This document shows positions 46,366 to 57,479 of a DNA stretch of 64,000 bases, one piece after another. The notes below the pieces were generated by a model. It had not been told where the DNA came from. It did not search any database and worked only from the letters and a program-made list of their open reading frames with translations. The translations under genes and the position numbers were made by a program. Numbering within the stretch: the first letter of the stretch is position 1; each line of letters begins with the position of its first letter. The DNA lies in NCBI GenBank assembly GCA_959347315.1, contig OY365811.1, forward strand, positions 39,580,582 through 39,644,581. The letters are read 5' to 3'. Origin of the DNA: Bimastos eiseni. Lineage: Eukaryota; Annelida; Clitellata; Crassiclitellata; Lumbricidae.

Positions 46366-46814
46366 ATGCTGAGATATGCGCACCGGACTCTTATGTACCC
46401 AAAAATATCCGGAATTCTTTTGTATATATTTTTGGAGAGAGCAAGCTTAGACCAAAATAATTGGAATAAACGATGGGTATCATTGTTCTGACAGAAACAA
46501 TTTTGCACAGTTTATTTTGAGACACGGTGTAGTATTAGTTACAGTTTAAAGACACTGTGTTATTATGGCACATATCATTAGCGCCTCTCCCCTTCTCAGT
46601 GGCGTAGTTTTGTATGGCTATGGGTCAGTTTGTCTCGAGTGGTTCTAATACGGGTTAGGTGGGGGTAAACTGAGCTGGCACATGTGGTTCCGGGACAGAA
46701 ATCCATTTCCACGATATACTACCCCCACCTCCAATGCGGCGATATCTACCATTGCTTCGGGCGATAGAATCAACAAAGTCTTGTTTACAATCGTCAGAGG
46801 TTTTGTCGTCAAAG

Positions 46815-46915
46815 GAGCAGACTGGGCGACTGGTGAGAGCGTTCGGCGTTTAAGGCGGAGATTATGGGTTCGAGTGTATAATACCAGGAGAGACGGTTGT
46901 CGTGTAAGAACCTAA
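46815..46915 (+). mobile_element. Second tRNA-derived SINE head
   Basis: GGGCGACTGGTGAGAGCGTT resembles an A box and ATTATGGGTTCGAGTG a B box at normal spacing on the plus strand. It differs in the head from the copy at 46190. The anticodon stem is not convincing. Confidence 0.45.
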
Positions 46916-46936
46916 TTGAGCGAAACGATCGATCAC

Positions 46937-47015
46937 CTGCATGGCAGAATCACTGATCCAGTTGTGTTCGTTATAAATTCAGGAGAATGAACAACAGCGT
47001 AAACATACAGGCCCT
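46937..47015 (-). CDS. Candidate exon with Ig-domain start
   Basis: The exon reads EGLYVYAVVHSPEFITNTTG followed by SVILPCR and ends at CATGCAG|GTGATC. P-E-F-x-x-N-T-T-G-S-V-x-L-x-C is the A/B-strand pattern of an Ig domain. Its last phase (2) does not fit gene C exon 1 (1), so at least one exon lies between if it is the same gene. Its 3' acceptor tract is supplied by a CTGT microsatellite. Confidence 0.4.
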
Positions 47016-47029
47016 CTTTTGTATTCGTG

Positions 47030-47270
47030 TAGGAGACAGACAGACAGGCATGTGGGCAGGCAGGCTGGCAGACAGATAGGCAAGCAAACAGAGGCTGGCA
47101 AACAGGCAATAAGACAAGGGCAGGCCGATGAACAAAAATGCAGACAAAGCCAGACAGTAAAACAGACAGACAGACAGGGGCACACAGATAGAGACAGATA
47201 GAGATAGGCAGACACAGAGACATACAGAACGACAGACAGACACATACAGGCGAACACAGACAGACAGGAA
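47030..47270. repeat. CAGA/CAGG tetranucleotide tract
   Basis: Degenerate ACAGACAGGCAGG repeats. The minus frames (SVCLSVCL) are artefacts. Confidence 0.9.
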
Positions 47271-47489
47271 GAAGATGTTCAAAAAGACGTCAGCATATCC
47301 TGCCGCTGTTGTCACTCCACAACCAATGTTGCGTTAAACGACCTGTCAATATAGCGCTGACGTCTTACGGGCACCTGTCAAAATTTCTTTACCCGCCAAT
47401 CACAAGACAACTAACACAAGCCATGCGTGACCTGCGCTGCACCATCACCTCTCAAAATAGACTCATCCATTGCACACACGCACCAGTTG

Positions 47490-47494
<5 letters not shown>

Positions 47495-47527
<33 letters not shown>
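47495..47527. repeat. TA microsatellite
   Basis: About 32 bp of TA. The sequence from 47275 to 47640 otherwise holds nothing recognised. Confidence 0.9.
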
Positions 47528-47530
<3 letters not shown>

Positions 47531-47644
47531 TTTCACAATTGCACTTAAATTTATACATGCATGCTAATATATAAGCTATGTACAATTAGAGCAATTATAT
47601 AATTAGGCAATTAAGTATCCTCTCTAGTTTTTCTCTTCCGTCAG

Positions 47645-48010
47645 GTGTGTGTGAACGATGAGTTTTTCATAAGATGCATTTATCTCCATTTCTTTCTGTC
47701 TCCGATTGTATATCCAAGACAGTTGTATATCCAAGACAGTTCTCGTCCATGTCTACGTCTTTTTCCTTTTGTCCCATATTTTCCATCCACGTTTTTGTTT
47801 GTCTTCCTCGACTCGTGTTTCCTCCACGTGACAATATATTACCGTTGCTGGTAATCTCATATTGTCCATTCTGACTACATGACCAAACCATGTCAGTCTT
47901 CCTTTACCGATCCTGTCAACCAGCTTTTCCCTCCGTTCCAATGCATTCCGGATTACCTTATCACGAATCCTGTCTCGTCTCCGCTATTCTTCTTTCCAGC
48001 TCACTTCCGC
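47645..48010 (-). mobile_element. LINE ORF2 C-terminal remnant
   Basis: Two overlapping minus frames share one protein: DRIGKGRLTWFGHVVRMDNM, then after a frameshift GRQTKTWMENMGQKEKDVDM. R-L-x-W-F-G-H-V-x-R-M is a hallmark of the C-terminus of many non-LTR ORF2 proteins. One frameshift and stops mark it as inactive. Confidence 0.85.
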
Positions 48011-48240
48011 CACTAGAATTCTTCTTTCGTCCTCCTTCCGTATACGCAACAACACTCAGATCCACACACCAGTGGGCTCGAGTAACAAATGCCTGTATAC
48101 AGTCCTATGTTTTGTCTTGTTGATATTTTTGCTCGTCTACCCACAGCATATGTATATCGTAATGCATATACATATGCATATATATATACATATATATGCA
48201 TATATATATATATATATAATCAGGAGTGAGCATATATATA

Positions 48241-48452
48241 TTCACTCAATCCCACTTATAAAATTAAATCTGGTGCATGGCGTTGCATATTCTCGAACAT
48301 AAGAGACAAACCCTTTTCCATCTGACCTTCACCTGTCCTTGAAGACGCTTCAGAGAGGTTCTTACGATGATCTTTATATTAGTATTAATTCTGTAACAGA
48401 GAATATGCAACGCCATGCACCAGATTTAATTTTATAAGTGGGATTGAGTGAA
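48241..48452. mobile_element. Perfect 54-bp inverted repeat (fold-back element)
   Basis: Positions 48241-48294 and 48399-48452 are exact reverse complements over 54 bp, starting TTCACTCAATCCCACTTATA. They are separated by 104 bp of unrelated sequence holding a CTTGAAGACGCTTCAGAGAG segment similar to the reversed LINE tail. No clear target duplication flanks the arms. Perfect arms imply recent origin or gene conversion. Confidence 0.9.
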
Positions 48453-50554
48453 AATCAATAGCAATTTGTTCCATATTAAGTAAGTAGGTAAGTAGGTCAG
48501 GTATATTCTTTAATCAGACGTTTGCAGACACATGACATGTATGTAAAAATTAATAAGTACGAATAACAGCATCTATAAACATAATCTGATCGAGTATATG
48601 TAGTATATCTACAATTCTACATCTGCATCTAAAGACTTGATTTTGTATCTACAACAACATGTATGTATACTTTTGAAAAGACATGAGTTGACCAAATTCC
48701 CCACAATGCACTTTACGCACGATTCGATAGAAAATGGCGGACAAGAATACGTAGTAATAAAACAATATACAGGGTTTAAAGTGGGTGGAAACGCGCGGGA
48801 ACGGTGTTCCCACTGCTATCGAAATCCAGTGTCAGCGTTCCCACTGCTCACAATGCAATGGAAGCCTCGGAAAGCATTTGTTCCAATAAAACTCTTCTTC
48901 GGAACGTCCTTTCGGTAACTACAACTAAGCCATGACTCTTATGAGTCTTATTTAGAATTACTTTTTACAGTGTGTTTGCTGTCCGCTTGTAAGCAGCTTT
49001 ACACTAACGACATGTAAGCCTTTAAGGCCTTAAACCCGGTTTGTTAACGGATCACTACAATAATGGGGAGGGCAGAGGATGATGAGGAGGGGTGGAGAAC
49101 GGAAGATGGGCCAATGAGGATGGGAGTAATAAGCGAGGAGCATGGAAATAGTGTTGAAACCGGAGAGGTAGGGCCCCGTGGTTTATGCGATTATGCGACT
49201 TCGCATATTTTCGCATAATGTACGAAATTTTTTCGCATAATCCACGGGGACTTTCGGAGAGGGTGGGCAGGTGAGGAATGAATGAGAGGTAGGTAGGTGA
49301 TAAATTGTGAGGGTATATAGTGAAGGGGAGGGGGAACTGATGATGGAATTAGCCTTGGCATTGAATGAGAATACAATGCATAGTGATAGACAACGGGAGA
49401 GGATCCATGAGAACAGAAAGAAAGAGGAGCGGACGAGGATAATAGATGGTGAAATGGAGTGGAAGTAGAGAGGCATTGGCAGAACTGTTGGCCTACTCTC
49501 CCTGTAGTCAGGTACGGCGGTCATCACATATTGTATTGTACTTAAATCTCTTTATTTATATAGCGCCTCTCTCAGCGCACACCAATCGCTTCCAGATAAA
49601 AGAACTTCGTCTTGAGAAGGGATGTAAACAGGCACTATATTGTAACCCATTAAATACCTCTACAGAATAAAGTTCTTCTAGTATTAATCGCTATCTTTGT
49701 CCGTCAATGATTATTGTTCCATATTATCCTCAGAATTATCCTATCTTCAGAATATGTAACTATCAACCCGTCCACTCCCAACTGTATCATACATGCGTTG
49801 CACTACTTATATGATATCCTATCAATAACTCTTTAAAAAAAGGTGTCTAAAAGAGTAAAATTACATTAATCAACTGTCTGCTGCGCCTTATTTTTGGTAA
49901 TCAATTAATGGACCTAAAGGAAAGTAGTTTTATTTACTCACAAACTAGCAGTGTCAAATGGTAAATAAGCTAAAGTAATAAAAGCAATCATAATTATTAT
50001 TGTAAGTTCAATAAACACATGTACGATGCCACCTAGCGATTCGTATGAGCGGCACCCTTCAAAGGAGTGTACAATTTTAGATTTAATTAAGATTAATTTC
50101 ACATCAATCATCGCACAGAAAGAGATGCAGTTTCGTTTAGTCAACAAATGAATACGTTAAAATTTCAAAAATAGGCCACCATAATAGTACCAATTATTAA
50201 TTTTAATTTCAAACACGTACTGCGCCATCTACCGATTGAGAGGCGCGTTCCCGTCTTTCCAATATATTTGAACTTCAGCATTCTCTGTCGCTTATCTCAA
50301 TACTTGATTCTTCGATTATATATGAGCTCGTGGGAAGCTTCAAAAATGGTAAATGAATTACAGAATTAAATATTAAATAATTATGAGTCACAGCGTATTT
50401 TTCCTGCAATTATTGTGTAGCTAGAACAATGGGGTCTATATAGATCCTGCCCTGCAGTTTCCTGGATTCATTGTTTGTTGCCTATTTAATTGTAGAATTA
50501 TGTCACGCAGATGATCCTGTAATTTCACACATTAGGGATCTCTATTTTTAAGTT
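48453..50554. other. Unassigned region
   Basis: No supported gene. A reversed TTTATATAGCGCCTCTCTCA retroposon tail starts at about 49551, a palindrome-rich TTCGCATA/TATGCGA patch lies at 49180-49250, and the rest is AT-rich unique sequence. Confidence 0.5.
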
Positions 50555-50890
50555 ATGCTGTGTGACATATCTACGTATTTTGCAAAGCCAAAGTTTACAG
50601 CACATTGTATCGTCAAAGCTTTCAAAGGTGTATCGTTTGCTACTTGCAGTGGGAAAGAGATGGAAATTTATCGAGGCCAATTTTACCAAGCATTGGTAGA
50701 CGTCATGACAAGGAAACTGTTGGCAGATTCGGAGAAGGATCTGTGTAGTTCTAGTGTCAGATCTCTTGATCCCAATGCTTGGCCAAATGATTTCGACCCT
50801 GAGGGGGTGAAAGATAACTTGTCCATTTATGTGGCAAGTTCCTACGTCAATATACTGCTGTGGAGCAAGATTATCGAATTATTAAGATAG
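50555..50890 (+). pseudogene. Possible hAT-type transposase fragment
   Basis: A 111-codon frame includes YRGQFYQALVDVMTRKLLAD and VRSLDPNAWPNDF. FY-x-x-L-x-(D/V)-x-(I/M)...L-D-P-x-x-W-P is a pattern I associate with the C-terminal half of hAT-derived proteins such as the ZNF862/KIAA1586 group. The frame's codon use looks coding, it ends at a TAG, and no continuation was found upstream. It could also be the terminal exon of an unknown gene. Confidence 0.35.
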
Positions 50891-51645
50891 CAGAGGTGGC
50901 AGGGTTTCTAATTATTTCCAATAGTTTCTGACTCGAATAAACACCTTAACCAGTAGGCTAAGCACGGCGAGTGTGAAAGGGGTTCACTTAAATGAATATA
51001 TTAATTCTGCACATCACTCAGGTTACAGCTGTCTATTAAGTTTTTCGTGTGTAGACAACATTATAGACTGAATAGAATTTCTTTAATATTTTCTCTTTTG
51101 TTAGGCCCATGTAGCTACAGTTGGCTATTTGACGAGCTCAATATAAACCTAATTTTATGTGAGATCCGAACCCTTGCTCTTTGAGTTTGAAATCGAAACA
51201 TTATAGACATTAGGCTGTATACATGTGTATCTATTTATTAAACAATCTGCAGGGTTCATATTTATTCTTAGGAAAAGAAAGATGATACTAGTTAAAATAA
51301 TCAATGTAAATTATTTTTTTAAATTATTTAATGTATTCTCTCTTTCATTTTTAAAATGTGGAATGCGGTTTCATCGAAGACTACAATTCTAAAATTTGCA
51401 TAAAGCCTGGTTGGGGTAGGCTGTAGACATAGATGGTCCTGTCTCCTATCGACTCAACTCAAACTTTAGAGTTCCCACTGCTCACCCAAACCACTTTAAC
51501 CACTGACAATATATATGTGGGATCGGTCACTGATCATTATAGTGAGGACAAAACATCATCTGAACTTTATATATATATAGCACTAACGCGAGCATTGGAC
51601 TTAACAAAAGACCGAGAATATTTACTTGCATCCATCGCCGCCAAA

Positions 51646-51712
51646 TGATGATGATGATGACGACGACGACGGCGGCGGCGGGGGCGGCGGCGACGACGAT
51701 GACGATGACACA
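51646..51712. repeat. GAT/GAC/GGC trinucleotide tract
   Basis: GATGATGACGACGGCGGCGG-type triplets grading from GAT to GGC and back to GAC. It lies 140 bp from the candidate exon at 51853 with TA repeats (51765-51782) in between. Confidence 0.9.
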
Positions 51713-51852
51713 TAGTTTAGCGTTGTTATATATAGTTATATAGACTTTTAAATGTATATTGTCATATATATATATATATATTATATAAACAGTGTATATG
51801 CGTATGTATATATTATATAGGCATTAAATGAAGTGATATTCTACTTGTTTAC

Positions 51853-51963
51853 CCGTTTGGACGGTAGAGTATCAACTGTCAGCTTCACTTGACGCATGCG
51901 CGGATAAAAACGCGGGAAAGACGAGACAGAGGTCAAATGTCGAATCGCGGACTGCGCCGCCAT
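51853..51963 (-). CDS. Gene E candidate first exon, possible mitochondrial presequence
   Basis: On the minus strand CAGATGGCGGCGCAG starts MAAQSAIRHLTSVSSFPRFY followed by PRMRQVKLTVDTLPSKR, ending at AAACGG|GTAAAC, phase 0. The segment is rich in Arg, Ser and hydrophobic residues with no acid before residue 30, as in a mitochondrial targeting sequence. The ATGGCGGC start and local CpG content fit a housekeeping promoter. Without the donor the frame stops four codons later, so a 40-residue peptide is the alternative. No downstream exon was identified. Confidence 0.35.
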
Positions 51964-52617
51964 CTGTCGACAGGCAAGTAACCGACACGTTTGCCACAAT
52001 ATACCTCGACTGACCGACCTATTTACCATCGAGTTCATCGCGTGCGACTTGAGCTATGGCGGGCTTTTGGCTTCTCGTATTCCGTTACCCTGTAGCTCTG
52101 GCCCTCTGAGGATGGATTGACCCTAAGATGACAGGATCAGAGGTCACCGGTGACCATCACGCATGCATATGGGTCGGGTCAACGCCGCAGATGATTTCTC
52201 CAGTGATCAAATGGCAGAGGGAAGTGATCACTACATTGGTCTGTGGCCAATATATAATATGGTGACTTATGCCACGTATTGCGTCAATTGATATGAGGTG
52301 TGCAGGAGGAAATGAAAGGAGGTACCTCCATAATCATAGGTCAACATCAAGGTCGCATTTCAAAGGTCAAGTTATGAGGGTTTTTTGCGAGTGTTCCTTT
52401 GATCGTCTGCATGTATCTCTGCACGACTGTTTGCCTCATCTCACTTTGGATTTGACCTCGAGGCGATCTGATCCTATTCCTGCCTATCGGGATCTGTTTT
52501 GACTGAGCGCCTGTGCACAAAACCGGTTCCAAGGCAGCGTCGCATAAATCATGCAATTGCGACTGCATAGAAACAGACGGAGAAAATGCTTAGAAGGAAA
52601 GGAGCTTTGTTCCTGTC

Positions 52618-52785
52618 TGTCTCTCTCTCTCTTTGTCTGTCTCTCTCTGCCTCTGTCCCTCTCGCTATCTCTCTGTCTCTGTCTGTCTGCGTCTCTGTTT
52701 GTGTCTCTGTCTCTATCTCTCACTGTCTCTCTGTCTGTCTGTCTGTCTGTCTCACTCACAGTCTCTGTCTGTCTGTCTGTCGAAT
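52618..52785. repeat. CT/CTGT microsatellite
   Basis: TCTCTCTGTCTGTC repeats for about 170 bp, followed by ACAT-type repeats (52820-52880) and a reversed retroposon tail TTTATAAAGCGCCTCTCACA at 52903. Confidence 0.95.
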
Positions 52786-52924
52786 TCTCTCTTCATGCCT
52801 CTGTCACTTAACACATGCAAACATACATATGCATTGTACATTCACATCAACACATACATACCTACATACATACATTCTATTCTATTTTATTCTATTTACG
52901 GATTTATAAAGCGCCTCTCACATT

Positions 52925-53004
52925 ATAACCTAATACATACACACATACATACATACACACACATACACACGCACACACGACAGCATCAGCAGCAGCAGCA
53001 GCAG
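52925..53004. repeat. ACATAC/CAGCAG simple repeats
   Basis: A short ACATACACAC run and then CAGCATCAGCAGCAGCAG. No gene. Confidence 0.8.
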
Positions 53005-53324
53005 GATGACGTTAAAGAGGAGGATGGAACGGTTTAGGACCAGAACGGGGATCGTGTATATAGGTCTTAATAGCGGACTGTCCTTTCTCCTAAGTCATTG
53101 CTATCAACGGACATTTGAGTAGCGCCTCTTTACCACCTCTCCTGAGGGTCGAAAGGTTACCAGTGCCACTCCCTGGATCAGTATATCTCTCCACCCAGAC
53201 AGACATTTATTTATATTATGTATTTATATTATGGGCTTTTTTTATGTATACATATAGTCATCCATATATACATATACATATATATACGCAAATGTGTGAT
53301 GTATCAGTATACAGCTACACATAC

Positions 53325-53326
<2 letters not shown>

Positions 53327-53361
<35 letters not shown>
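53327..53361. repeat. TA microsatellite
   Basis: About 32 bp of TA. A reversed TTTATACAGCGCTTC tail follows at 53488 after a CATT run. Confidence 0.9.
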
Positions 53362-53363
<2 letters not shown>

Positions 53364-53645
53364 TTCAGGCCTGAATAAATCTCTCTCTATGGGAGAAGTC
53401 AGCCTCACGGATCCCTATGCTCCACTTGATTATGTAACCAGTTTCTTCCTTCCTTCATTCATTAATTCATTCATTCATTACGAAGATTTATACAGCGCTT
53501 CTTCGAGGTTACTGCTAAGCATGGATGAAGAGAACAGTTTTAAGGCGAGTATAAAACTAGTCTGAATGGACCCTTGGGATAAACTCCGTCACTGTTTGCT
53601 CTCCGACAGTGCCAATCCCAAGCCTAGATAAAGGAGGAGGGTAAC

Positions 53646-53696
53646 GACACTGTGTGATAACATAGATCATTAGGATCTATGTTATCAAACAGTGTC
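53646..53696. repeat. 51-nt hairpin (23-nt arms, 5-nt loop)
   Basis: GACACTGTGTGATAACATAG plus ATC pairs with the segment ending CAAACAGTGTC with a single mismatch around the loop ATTAG. No coding context. Confidence 0.85.
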
Positions 53697-53789
53697 TTTA
53701 GACTGAAAATACTATACTACCCTGTCGGATAAACGCAATAAAAAGGAGCCTATTCCAGAGCGACGGACCAGCCACTGATCTTTCTTTTA

Positions 53790-54090
53790 TCTTATAAGCT
53801 TCAAGTCCTGCTGTGTCATAATATTATTTGTCCATCTCTTCTGCTGTCATCCCATAATATCTGCTCTCATAATTCCTTTCAAATGTAGCTTTCGTCCTCT
53901 CTTCTCACCACGTGACCTACTACCGCCTCATTCTGGCCTACCGTACTTTGTTCCGGACACGTCACACATGCCCCAGCTCAAGGGGTCTTTCTGATGACCT
54001 CCCTTATAGTCAGACTCCTAGTATCCAGCTCAACACATTCTGATATCCAGTCTCTCCAATAACCCTTCCTCTCTCCTTTTCAGCACTCAT
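53790..54090 (-). mobile_element. LINE ORF2 C-terminal remnant
   Basis: The minus strand gives, with stops, VGQNEAVVGHVVRREDESYI and then DDSRRDGQ. This matches the (W/V)-x-G-H-V-x-R-x-(D/E) block and the R-R-x-D-G segment at the end of non-LTR ORF2 proteins. It has several stops and is inactive. Confidence 0.6.
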
Positions 54091-55219
54091 AGCCTCTGGG
54101 TGAAACCTTATATAAATATTATATGCATATATATTTGGTTGTGTATACATTATTATATACATGTATGTATGTATGCCAATGTCTATTTATGTGTCCCAAT
54201 GCATCTATGTAATCCAGCATGGTATAAATAATATTATGGTCGTTGGCGGCAGAGGTGATTTGTTCTTCTGCCTGGACTTAATGCAATAAGTCCGATTGGA
54301 AATAATCTGGGTTCAATTGGACCGGAAAACCTCTGACACCGTTTTTGGTTTGATACCTTATCTAAAGTAAGTTGTTTAGTGAGACGAATCGCTTTATTTC
54401 TGCCCTGTGCCAGTTCAAAGCATGGATCAAGGAGGAGGACAATGCTAGTGATATTTGTAATATCCAGTGTGGGCTACGTAGATGCTGTAGGTTATCACCG
54501 ATTTTAGCTTAATCGTTGCGCTCTACGACCTATGGAGATATGTTGATAGTGATTCGGTGGCCCAACACTTTCTTCTTTTATCCTCTCACCTCGCATCTAG
54601 GCTACGTCACTCGTGTCACATGACAAACCCGATTGTCACGTGACAAACCTGATAGTGATAGGTAAGTAAACAGTTGTAATTTCGACTCAATTAAGTGCTG
54701 TGCAGTAAGAGTAATTGCAAAGGTAATTATATAGCGCCACTATTCAGAGACTGTGGCTGCGATGACCTAAGTGATTCTAAATGCCAGTTTGTACGGAATT
54801 TCATCATTAAGCAGCACAGGGTATAACGTTGTTGCTTCCTGGGATCGTGCGTTTTCGTTACAACACATTTTTTGGGTGGTGGGGTGTTATGGAATGGATT
54901 CAGTTTGAGCAGCGCATGAGGTGGGCCTCAGCAGATCCGCCAAAAGAATTTAGCGGCATGGTAAAAATGAGTAGACCATACGATTCGTCTATAGATTCGC
55001 TCTGAGTTCAACACGTGGTACTGACGTTTCAGTTTCTGCCCATTATTTTTAGGTTTTTTTCTTTATCGGCAGGGTTTTCACACCTGAACAGCGTCTGATT
55101 GGGTTGCAAGGTGAGAGGCTTTTTTAAATTCGTAAATACAATACAATACTCATTCATTTAAATAATCTATTGTTATAAATCATTTTTTCATCCATCTCCT
55201 TAGCTCAGCTTCAAATTCT

Positions 55220-55330
55220 CGGTATCTTTGTGTGTTTGCGCGCGTGGGTGTGTGTTTATGTGTGTGTGCGTGTGTGTGTGTGTGCGTGTGTGCGTGTGTG
55301 TGTGTGCGTGTGTGTGTGTGCGTGTGTATT
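55220..55330. repeat. GT/GTGC microsatellite
   Basis: GTGTGTGCGTGTGTG-type repeat of about 110 bp. The start of the long plus frame through here is a repeat artefact. Confidence 0.95.
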
Positions 55331-55399
55331 GTGGCGTTGAATACGATTGTTTCGTTAGACTCTGTCTCTCAATCCGAATGATCGTCGTATTCCTATGCA

Positions 55400-55800
55400 G
55401 TCCACAATCTCCGTTCGGTCATCAGCGACCCCTTCTTCTCCCCCACCCTCACCCCAAATTCCTCACCCCAAATCCCTCACCCCAAATCCCGCACCCCAAA
55501 ACCAACGGCCGCAAATTTACGCTCTATCCCGAAATCCGCAACCGCATTCACAATGATGTTTCTTGGTTTCCGCTACCCTCCATCCATTCCGACGCCCATT
55601 TGACCACCCCCAAAGGCTCCCCAAGGACCCCAAGGGGCGGTGCATTCGCTATGGTTCCATGACGGTTCGTAGGCAAAGTAGGACGATCGCCAAATCTCTT
55701 TCTCCATCCGCCAGAGCGCGCTTTATCCCCATCCAAGGTGCGATTGAGCGACACTCCGACTGCAACGAGGACGATTTCACGCAGTCTAGTAACATCAATG
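55400..55800 (+). other. GC-rich protein-like patch, frame unresolved
   Basis: After an acceptor-like CTATGCAG two plus frames are open in turn: one through SPQSPFGHQRP and FTLYPEIRNRIHNDVSWFPL to a stop at 55660, the other through MTVRRQSRTIAKSLSPSARA and RFIPIQGAIERHSDCNEDDF. A CTCACCCCAAATCC 14-bp repeat (four to five copies) lies at 55441-55503. It may be one exon with a frameshift, two exons, or a decayed gene; the minus strand is also open in part. No family is recognised. Confidence 0.25.
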
Positions 55801-55959
55801 TGCGCATGCGTGTGTGTATGCGCATGTGCTTAGGTGTTTTTGTGTTTGTCACCTTTAGTATGTGTGAATGTTTGTATTCAATTACGCATGCGTGTGTGCG
55901 TATGTCAGTGTGTGCACAGGTTTCTGTGTGCATATATGTTTGTGTGCGTGTGTGCCAAG

Positions 55960-56008
<49 letters not shown>

Positions 56009-56010
56009 TT
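55960..56010. repeat. TA then GTAT microsatellite
   Basis: TATATATA followed by GTAT repeats. A reversed TTTATTTAGCACCTCTGG tail starts at 56031, again directly beside the simple repeat. Confidence 0.9.
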
Positions 56011-56119
56011 ATGTATGAGTGATTGAATAATTTATTTAGCACCTCTGGAAATCACTCCAAAAGCAAATTTCCTACGATAATATGTATGAACATGGGTAAA
56101 TGTGTGCATTCTATTTATG

Positions 56120-56165
56120 CTGAGGTTCTTGTTAAGGCGCTATATAAAACGTATATTGATACGCA
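56120..56165 (+). mobile_element. Retroposon tail fragment
   Basis: CTTGTTAAGGCGCTATATAA matches the shared tail in plus orientation, followed by CATACATACATA. Confidence 0.55.
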
Positions 56166-56639
56166 TACATACATATTCAATTCAATTCAACATGTTTTAT
56201 TGATCTCAACAGACGAGGATATAAGTTAAATGCGCTCCTCAGAGTCCTTGCTAATTATAATTAGTTGGATTGGGAAGAATAGAGAAGAAAATATTTTAAA
56301 CCGGGAATTTGCGAGCTTTGGTTGGGTCGTAGACAGATCTATGGTTGTCCGAGGAGCGCAGAGTATAGGAGTCAATGCCGGTCTTTTCAGGGTATGGATA
56401 AAAAAATAATCATCAAACATAAATTGCTTTACACGGAGTTGTAGAGAAATAATTAGTTCCAGGCTTGCATAGGGGTAGATACTTGGACCTAGGTTGGGGG
56501 CGGGCGGGTAGAATTTTTAAAATTCAATCCAATCATATGGGCCTAGATGCAGAAAAAGGATGAACAATAAAGAACCCTATAGAAATTTATATTATTTTAT
56601 GAAATATTTATGACCAATTAATATTGAACAACAGGACCG

Positions 56640-57090
56640 AGACTGAGTCGTAGCAGATCTAGTACGTAGGGGGCACCAAAAGACCAAGCCTATGGGATGA
56701 ACGAAGTGGACGCTGGGAGGAAAAACTGAATGAGGCTAAACTATTAGGTCGACCAGGTATTTTTGGACAAGATCCTGTCTGGCCTTAAAAATTAGAATGA
56801 GGATTTTAAATTATTTGCGAGTAGGGATGGAACCCAATGAAATTCATCCAACAAAAGGTCTAGAGATGCGAGAGTACCGAGCAAAGCAGGCTATCAATTT
56901 TACTGCTGTCTTAGGCACGGACTGAAGAGGTGAAAGACACGCCGTAGGAAGACCACGGAGAAGGAAATTACAGTGGTCAATTCGAGAACGAAAAGTGCGT
57001 TCCGAATAATTTTGGTCCAATTTTGACCACTCCGGGGTCACACATTCCCATTTGACCCACGCTTTGCCTGTGTACATTACATTTACGCAA
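56640..57090 (-). mobile_element. LINE reverse-transcriptase C-terminal remnant
   Basis: The minus frame at 57077-56844 reads FRSRIDHCNFLLRGLPTACL followed by SPLQSVPKTAVKLI. This is the R-(I/L)-D-Y-C-N-x-L-L-x-G-L-P...L-Q-x-V-Q-N-x-A-A-R-L block of CR1/L2-type reverse transcriptases. A shifted frame continues with LHWVPSLLANNLK, matching L-H-W-L-P-V. It has stops and frameshifts and is inactive. Confidence 0.85.
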
Positions 57091-57169
57091 TATTTTAGAA
57101 TGTAGAGTTTTTACCATAACGCGCAAACTCAGTCGCACAATCATAAATCCGTGTGCTTCAAATTCTCTT

Positions 57170-57235
57170 CACAGACAGTCAGACAGACAGACAAACGGGC
57201 ACACAGACAGACAGACAGATAGACAGACAGACACG
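57170..57235. repeat. CAGA tetranucleotide tract
   Basis: ACAGACAGACAG-type repeats with interruptions. The following 57250-57480 holds nothing recognised. Confidence 0.85.
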
Positions 57236-57479
57236 CTTACATATAGATATAGGCCTATAAACATAGACAGACATTCTCAGTAATCGCTCTACTTCCTCTA
57301 GTGAAACTCCCATTTCCATCTTCCCTCGCATGGAGTTCCCGACCCCGTGCTGTTCTCCCGCAACGAACTTGCCACAACCATAAGCCGGGGTCGGACAACT
57401 TCCTTTGCGTGCCAGATCTAATCCTGACGGGTGTTAGGAAAAGCGTATCGATAAATTAAAGATCCGCTTCCGTCTCATT

